A stretch of 64,000 nucleotides of DNA, taken from positions 6,115,501 to 6,179,500 of the forward strand of contig NZ_CP033334.1 in assembly GCF_013170705.1 (NCBI RefSeq). Reading direction: 5' to 3'. The notes beneath the pieces were generated by a model. That model searched no databases. It had not been told where the DNA came from and saw nothing but the letters and a program-made list of their open reading frames with translations. Position numbers and translations under genes: made by a program. This DNA is from Mesorhizobium loti. Its GTDB lineage: Bacteria > Pseudomonadota > Alphaproteobacteria > Rhizobiales > Rhizobiaceae. Positions 60,801 through 64,000 of this stretch are shown piece after piece. Positions within the stretch are counted from its first letter, which is position 1; every line of letters starts with the position of its first letter.

Positions 60801-63800
60801 TCAAGGTCTATGCCGATCGCCTGCGTGTCCCATGTCCCGCCAGCCAACGTCACCTGGACGCCGTTGGCATTGACGACCCCGCCGACAAGCAGCATGTCGG
60901 GACTGAGCAGGTTCGATGCCAGATTGGCGCGCGACACCGTCTTGCTGGAACTGATCGAGACGATGCTGACCATCGTGGCGACTTCTTCCAGCACCACATC
61001 GCGGTGCCAGCTGCCGTCGCTGTTCAGCAACGCGGTGCCGTTGGGGTTGAAAGCTCGCAGAATCTGGCCTTCGTCGCCGAGCAGATAGTCCACCCCAGCG
61101 CCGCCTTCGATCGTGTCGGACCCGAGGCCGCCGACGATCTCGTCGATACCGTTGTCGCCATACAGGCGGTCGTCGCCACGCTGGCCAAAAATCCGGTCAT
61201 CGCCGTCGCCGCCGTGGATCTCATCCTTGCCGCCGACACCATCGATCAGATCGAAGCGGATGACGTCGCGAAGCAACGACGGCGCTTTTCCGGGAATTGC
61301 CGGATCGAGTTGCCATACGGTGTTCTTCCAAGACGTTCCGCCGATCACCTTGCGGGCGATCAGGCCATTGTCGCCGAGCACGACGTCTTCCCCGGCCCCA
61401 CCCTCGACATAATCGTCGCCGTCAGCGCCGCCGATTACATTGTGGCCGCCGATGATGTCGTCATCGCCGTCGCCTCCGAACAGCCGGTCGTTGCCTTGCT
61501 GGCCGACGATAATATCGTTGCCGGCATCGCCGTAGATCGTGTCGTTTCCAGCGCCGTCCTGATTGGTGGTGTAGATCGAGATGATCCGCTGGTTTTCCGG
61601 CAAGGTCAGGTCGAACAGCGCATGATCGCCGAACAGGCGGTCGTCGTTCGCGCCACCGTGGATCTCGTCCGCGCCGGTGCCGCCGACCGCAATGTCGTTG
61701 CCGCCGCCCGTATTGATCAAGTCATTGCCGCCATCAAGCGGATTGATGGTGAAGCCTCTCTGCAGGTTGGCAACACGCTGTCCCAGGACCGTTGCGATCG
61801 CGAATTCGAACCGGGCATTGTCACCGAAGATGACATCGGCACCATTTCCGGTGGTTATCGTGTCGCCAAAGGCGCCGCCAGCCACGATGTTGTCGCCGTC
61901 GCCGGTCGTTATCGTGTCGGCACCACCCTTGCCCGTGTCGATCGAATAAGCGAGCGTCGGCAAGGTGTTGTCGAACTCGGCATATCCGCTGTCGCCGAAG
62001 ACGACGCTGTTGCCGGTACCGATCTTGATCTTGTCACCGGCGCCGCCGCCGAACACGACATGGCTGCCGTTGCCCGCCTGGATATCGTCGATGCCGTCGT
62101 CCTTGGTCCATGCACTGCGCACTGACGTCATCTTGCCACCGACGTAGCGGGCAATGCCGTTGTCGCCCAGGATGACATCGTTGCCGCCGCCGGCAACGAT
62201 CTTGTCGGCGAACGAACCGCCCATCAGCACATGATTGCCGCTGGCGATGGTGATGGTGTCGTTGCCGCCATAGGTGACATCTGTCGTCTCGACCGAGACA
62301 CGCCGGCCTGTCGCGTCGAAAATCGCCAGGCCGTTGTCGCCGAGGATGACGCTGTCGCCGTCGCCGGCGGTGATGTCGTCGTCGCCATTGCCGCCGAAGA
62401 CGACATTGCGGCCCGATCCGGCCTTGATCGTATCCTTGTAGCCGATCAGCACAGGCAAGCCGTTCAGAAGCGGTGCGAAATCGGCGAAGGTGCTTTCGAT
62501 GCGGAGAAGGATGTTGTTTGCGAACGTCGCCTTGCCATTGTCGCCGAGGATAACATCGTCGCCGCCCTGCGAGGTCACCTTGTCGTTGCCCGAGCCGGCA
62601 ATCACGATGTTGTCGCCCGCACCCGTCTCGATCACGTCGTCGCCGTAGTAGATCGGGTCCGTGCTTTCGATGCTTGTGACATTGCCGATGGCGTCGAACA
62701 GGATCACGCCATTGTCGCCGAGCACGACGTCGCCGATGTCCATGGCGCTGCCGCCGAGGACCTTGATGGTGTCCCCGGCCGAGCCGCCGACCAGGATGTT
62801 GCGGCCGCCGGCGCTGGTGATCTGGTCGGCGCCGCCGAACTGCGGATAGGTGGTCTTGACGATCTTCGGCAGACCGTTGGCGAATTCGGCGCTGCCATTG
62901 TCGCCGACGATCAGGTCCTGACCGCCGGTGCTCTTGATGATGTCGGCGCCGAAGCCGCCGAAGACAATATTGGGTCCCTTGCCGGCGTCGATCTGGTCGT
63001 TGCCGCCCACCGACGGGTTCGATGTCTCGACCTTGATCACCGCGCGGTCAACCATCATGTCGAGCGTGCCGGGCACCAGAACGAGGCTGGAGCCGGCGAT
63101 GGTCGCAACCTGCGTGATGATGCCGTGATCGCCAATGATGACGTCACCGGTGTCACCACCGGTGATGATATCGGCGCCGGCCGTTTCGGTGACGCCCTGG
63201 GCGTTGATGCCGTCATCATCGATGATGACGGTGCGGTTGAGATAGTCGACGTCGAAGGACGAGTCGCCAATGATCCAGTTCTTGCCGGTGATGCCACCGA
63301 AGATATGGTCGGCGTCGGCGCCGCCAGCGATGAAGTTCGTGCTGTGGCCACCGGTCAGCGTGTCCTTGCCGGCGCCTCCGTCGATGACGACGATACCATG
63401 GGCGCCCGATGCGTCGATGATGTCGTCACCGGCATTGAGGAACGAATAGGCGGTGCCGTTCGGCGTGCCCGGCGTCGAGCTGTACCGCAACCCGTTTGCC
63501 GAGGTGTCGCCGAACAGGACGACCGGTCCGGTGCTGTCGTGGACAGTCAGCGTATCGCTGCCGCCGCCGCCATGCACGACGGTCAAGGTCTGGTCCTTGG
63601 TGCTGTTGATGGTGAAGTTGTCGTTGGCCACGCCAAGCAGAACCTCGACCACCTGCAGGTTGGTGTAGGTGATGCCGCGCGGCACGTCGACCGGCGGATT
63701 GCCGTCATTGTAGTCGACCGACAATGGGTTCGCCGGCATGCCCAGGCCGGAAATGTGCGTGTCGGTCAACACGCCGGTCAGCGGCGCCTGGGCGGTGTCG

Positions 63801-64000
63801 CTGAATACGACGAGCTGGTCCACATCGGTGCCGTCATCGACCTCTATCTGCCGGATCACTTCCGGGTTGAACTCGTCCGGCAGCGCCACCGAAGGCGTCA
63901 GCGAACGGTCTTCCGGTCCGACGCCGCCTTCGACGAACAGGGGGCCGCCGATGCGGGTCAGGTCATGCGGCTGCTGGGAGAATACACGGATGCCTTCCGG
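57851..64000 (-). CDS. Giant RTX-like Ca2+-binding repeat protein (N-terminus outside window)
   Basis: At least 2049 residues; the frame is open to the right edge. From about 63400 to 58880 it carries dozens of Gly-Asp units such as 'GGDGDDTIFGD', 'GAGNDVIFG' and 'GNDVILGDNG', many in larger blocks of about 60-70 residues separated by beta-rich spacers. These are typical of Ca2+-bound beta-rolls in secreted surface proteins. The C-terminus has an Ala/Pro/Val/Lys repeat segment (48-base DNA unit) and then about 75 residues ending 'PADHDDDIAFH'. It is probably exported by a type I system, which is not in the window. Confidence 0.85.
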   Translation of the reverse strand, partial: PEGIRVFSQQPHDLTRIGGPLFVEGGVGPEDRSLTPSVALPDEFNPEVIRQIEVDDGTDVDQLVVFSDTAQAPLTGVLTDTHISGLGMPANPLSVDYNDGNPPVDVPRGITYTNLQVVEVLLGVANDNFTINSTKDQTLTVVHGGGGSDTLTVHDSTGPVVLFGDTSANGLRYSSTPGTPNGTAYSFLNAGDDIIDASGAHGIVVIDGGAGKDTLTGGHSTNFIAGGADADHIFGGITGKNWIIGDSSFDVDYLNRTVIIDDDGINAQGVTETAGADIITGGDTGDVIIGDHGIITQVATIAGSSLVLVPGTLDMMVDRAVIKVETSNPSVGGNDQIDAGKGPNIVFGGFGADIIKSTGGQDLIVGDNGSAEFANGLPKIVKTTYPQFGGADQITSAGGRNILVGGSAGDTIKVLGGSAMDIGDVVLGDNGVILFDAIGNVTSIESTDPIYYGDDVIETGAGDNIVIAGSGNDKVTSQGGDDVILGDNGKATFANNILLRIESTFADFAPLLNGLPVLIGYKDTIKAGSGRNVVFGGNGDDDITAGDGDSVILGDNGLAIFDATGRRVSVETTDVTYGGNDTITIASGNHVLMGGSFADKIVAGGGNDVILGDNGIARYVGGKMTSVRSAWTKDDGIDDIQAGNGSHVVFGGGAGDKIKIGTGNSVVFGDSGYAEFDNTLPTLAYSIDTGKGGADTITTGDGDNIVAGGAFGDTITTGNGADVIFGDNARFEFAIATVLGQRVANLQRGFTINPLDGGNDLINTGGGNDIAVGGTGADEIHGGANDDRLFGDHALFDLTLPENQRIISIYTTNQDGAGNDTIYGDAGNDIIVGQQGNDRLFGGDGDDDIIGGHNVIGGADGDDYVEGGAGEDVVLGDNGLIARKVIGGTSWKNTVWQLDPAIPGKAPSLLRDVIRFDLIDGVGGKDEIHGGDGDDRIFGQRGDDRLYGDNGIDEIVGGLGSDTIEGGAGVDYLLGDEGQILRAFNPNGTALLNSDGSWHRDVVLEEVATMVSIVSISSSKTVSRANLASNLLSPDMLLVGGVVNANGVQVTLAGGTWDTQAIGIDLEAAYDDHIDGGDGNDVIFGQRGNDTLLGGLGDDTIFGDRASNGSGFQTDLPKIVNAYRIIGAAAGLNISLPIGGQLVVPGANLLPSELTNSLPQLEILPGAGGFLGEFSAKNDIMRVDGKHIEVFASVLSDVTRVKDLAYGNDIIDGGAGNDSIFGDDGRITTITETGLAAIDNEVAGLSVSMNDLLLDLSSLGFAKNALDAAPKAAIVNVTVGADQITGGDGDDTIFGDTGTIIVPATALTMVGTNLTAGALSLHNWLMDFQTVVTDMSYTAHAAGEQVIADFGVKTNTTNATFVAGQSTLRGATYRLNIGDDVIHGGLGNDFVVGDNGIVVLPAVSAANSATLAGVSTAELSAVNAALAAQDKTRTTALAAHMARDHAINANANNVGNWVFGNGLGYALNVGNDQIFGDAGNDVLIGDVGLIEQPMLTIASTSSTAKPIADGLQDAFFKTIDRLYLGNISATLARAEAWGVQSTLTASKTIDWSQNGSRSSWLLNTQDKRQSQRPAADYIVLDSDVMDGGIGNDLMFGDMAAVIPIVTGTTGAGMIQSMRVLPVGETAATLTATLRYVYNYGAFGALHGALATDVNTPSLFKIDADRLIGNDGDDVLYGLLGDDYISGGAGNDQLSGGNGFDTVNGGIGTNIYAFDRTRDKVEAGGGTDVVRQSLDAGSSSLVLGSSWISPLMTQLGANVRTAAASLDPIGLNSVRVGAASAPANGISTTPKIINTVAQPPVYRPTADLTFIKGFDETTLPNAAGLLMAFAAAKPQTDLQVSAAAVKPAAAPAVAAPAAKAPAAPVVTAATPATKAPAAPVVTAAAPAAKAAAATMVKTVAAPAAKASVAPVVKTVAAPAAKTSVAPVVKTVAAPAAKASVAPVVKTVAAPAVKAAVAPAVKALATPVKKKNTAAPSQLISGIRSGDITIKGTTVVPTPSKDVIRSVGNVTFRIREELGAAPYIDRDVLFFDAETGSFELPADHDDDIAFH
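58155..58346 (-). repeat. 48-base tandem repeat in the RTX-like gene
   Basis: Four near-identical 48-base units start at 58155, 58203, 58251 and 58299, each coding for a 16-residue Ala/Val/Lys/Pro unit such as AAKASVAPVVKTVAAP. More degenerate copies extend on both sides (about 58101-58460). The array should vary in copy number between strains. Confidence 0.85.
58880..63400 (-). repeat. RTX-type beta-roll repeat region
   Basis: The translated region shows repeated Gly-Gly-x-Gly-x-Asp-type nonapeptides grouped in larger blocks, for example 'GNDVILGDNG.A.F' followed by about 30 spacer residues and 'GGNDTI..G.GN'. At DNA level it gives many imperfect copies of GTTGTCGCCGAGGATGAC and GCCGCCGAAGACGACA. 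The long repeats may promote recombination. Confidence 0.75.

Noticed and set aside
60440..62125. A long + strand open frame inside the RTX-like gene
   Set aside because: It is the mirror of the Gly-Asp repeats and has low-complexity Val/Ala/Asp content with no family.

Overview
The window is high-GC DNA with the gene content of a rhizobial alphaproteobacterium, most likely Mesorhizobium or a close relative. This rests on the style of the type VI secretion (T6SS) genes (TagH, TssL with an OmpA tail, PpkA/PppA), a Rhizobiales-type intergenic repeat, and a mim/prm-type diiron monooxygenase operon. No rRNA, tRNA, CRISPR array or insertion sequence was seen.

Region 1 (1-42020) is a T6SS locus whose start (tssA/B, most of tssC, and probably clpV) lies off the left edge. 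A + strand operon runs tssC(end)-hcp-tssE-tssF-tssG-tagH1-tssJ-tssK-tssL1-tssM1-tagF, then a DUF2169 adaptor and a thiolase-fold protein with no visible catalytic triad. A - strand effector module follows: vgrG (with a 21-octad beta-helix spike), a DUF6484 protein, a TIGR02270 protein, a PAAR-like (DUF4150) protein with a probable nuclease toxin tail, an SMI1/KNR4 immunity protein and a DUF3396/TsiV immunity-type protein. A second + strand block starts divergently from vgrG and carries another TagH, TssL and TssM, then PppA phosphatase, PpkA kinase, a DUF1036 protein and a bifunctional peptidoglycan hydrolase (M23 plus lysozyme-like domain). Both TssLs carry an N-terminal Thr-x-Ile-Arg motif, at Thr14 in TssL2, which suggests a kinase/FHA switch acting on two membrane complexes. 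The block ends in an envelope accessory set: an OmpA protein, a YceI-OmpA fusion, a Gly-rich lipoprotein and two exported caspase-fold proteins, one with a C-terminal CXXCH haem-type motif and one with Sel1 repeats.

Region 2 (42417-54534) is a soluble diiron monooxygenase locus. A sigma54 activator (MimR/AcoR type, + strand) converges on a - strand operon mimA-mimB-mimC-mimD-amidohydrolase-DUF59 protein-GroEL-like chaperonin-alcohol dehydrogenase. A consensus -24/-12 promoter (TGGCAC-N5-TTGC) lies upstream of mimA. A 19-bp palindrome about 80 bp further upstream is a candidate activator site. The expected role is oxidation of propane, acetone, phenol or similar small molecules, with the chaperonin and DUF59 protein helping enzyme maturation.

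Region 3 (54700-56840) is a four-gene + strand cassette divergent from mimA: a helical protein, a coiled-coil protein, a WD40-like protein and a 57-residue protein. I do not recognise it as any described system. Region 4 (56837-64000) holds a Rhizobiales-type palindromic repeat, a frameshifted arginine deiminase remnant, and the C-terminal 2049 residues of a giant RTX-like Ca2+-binding repeat protein whose gene runs off the right edge.
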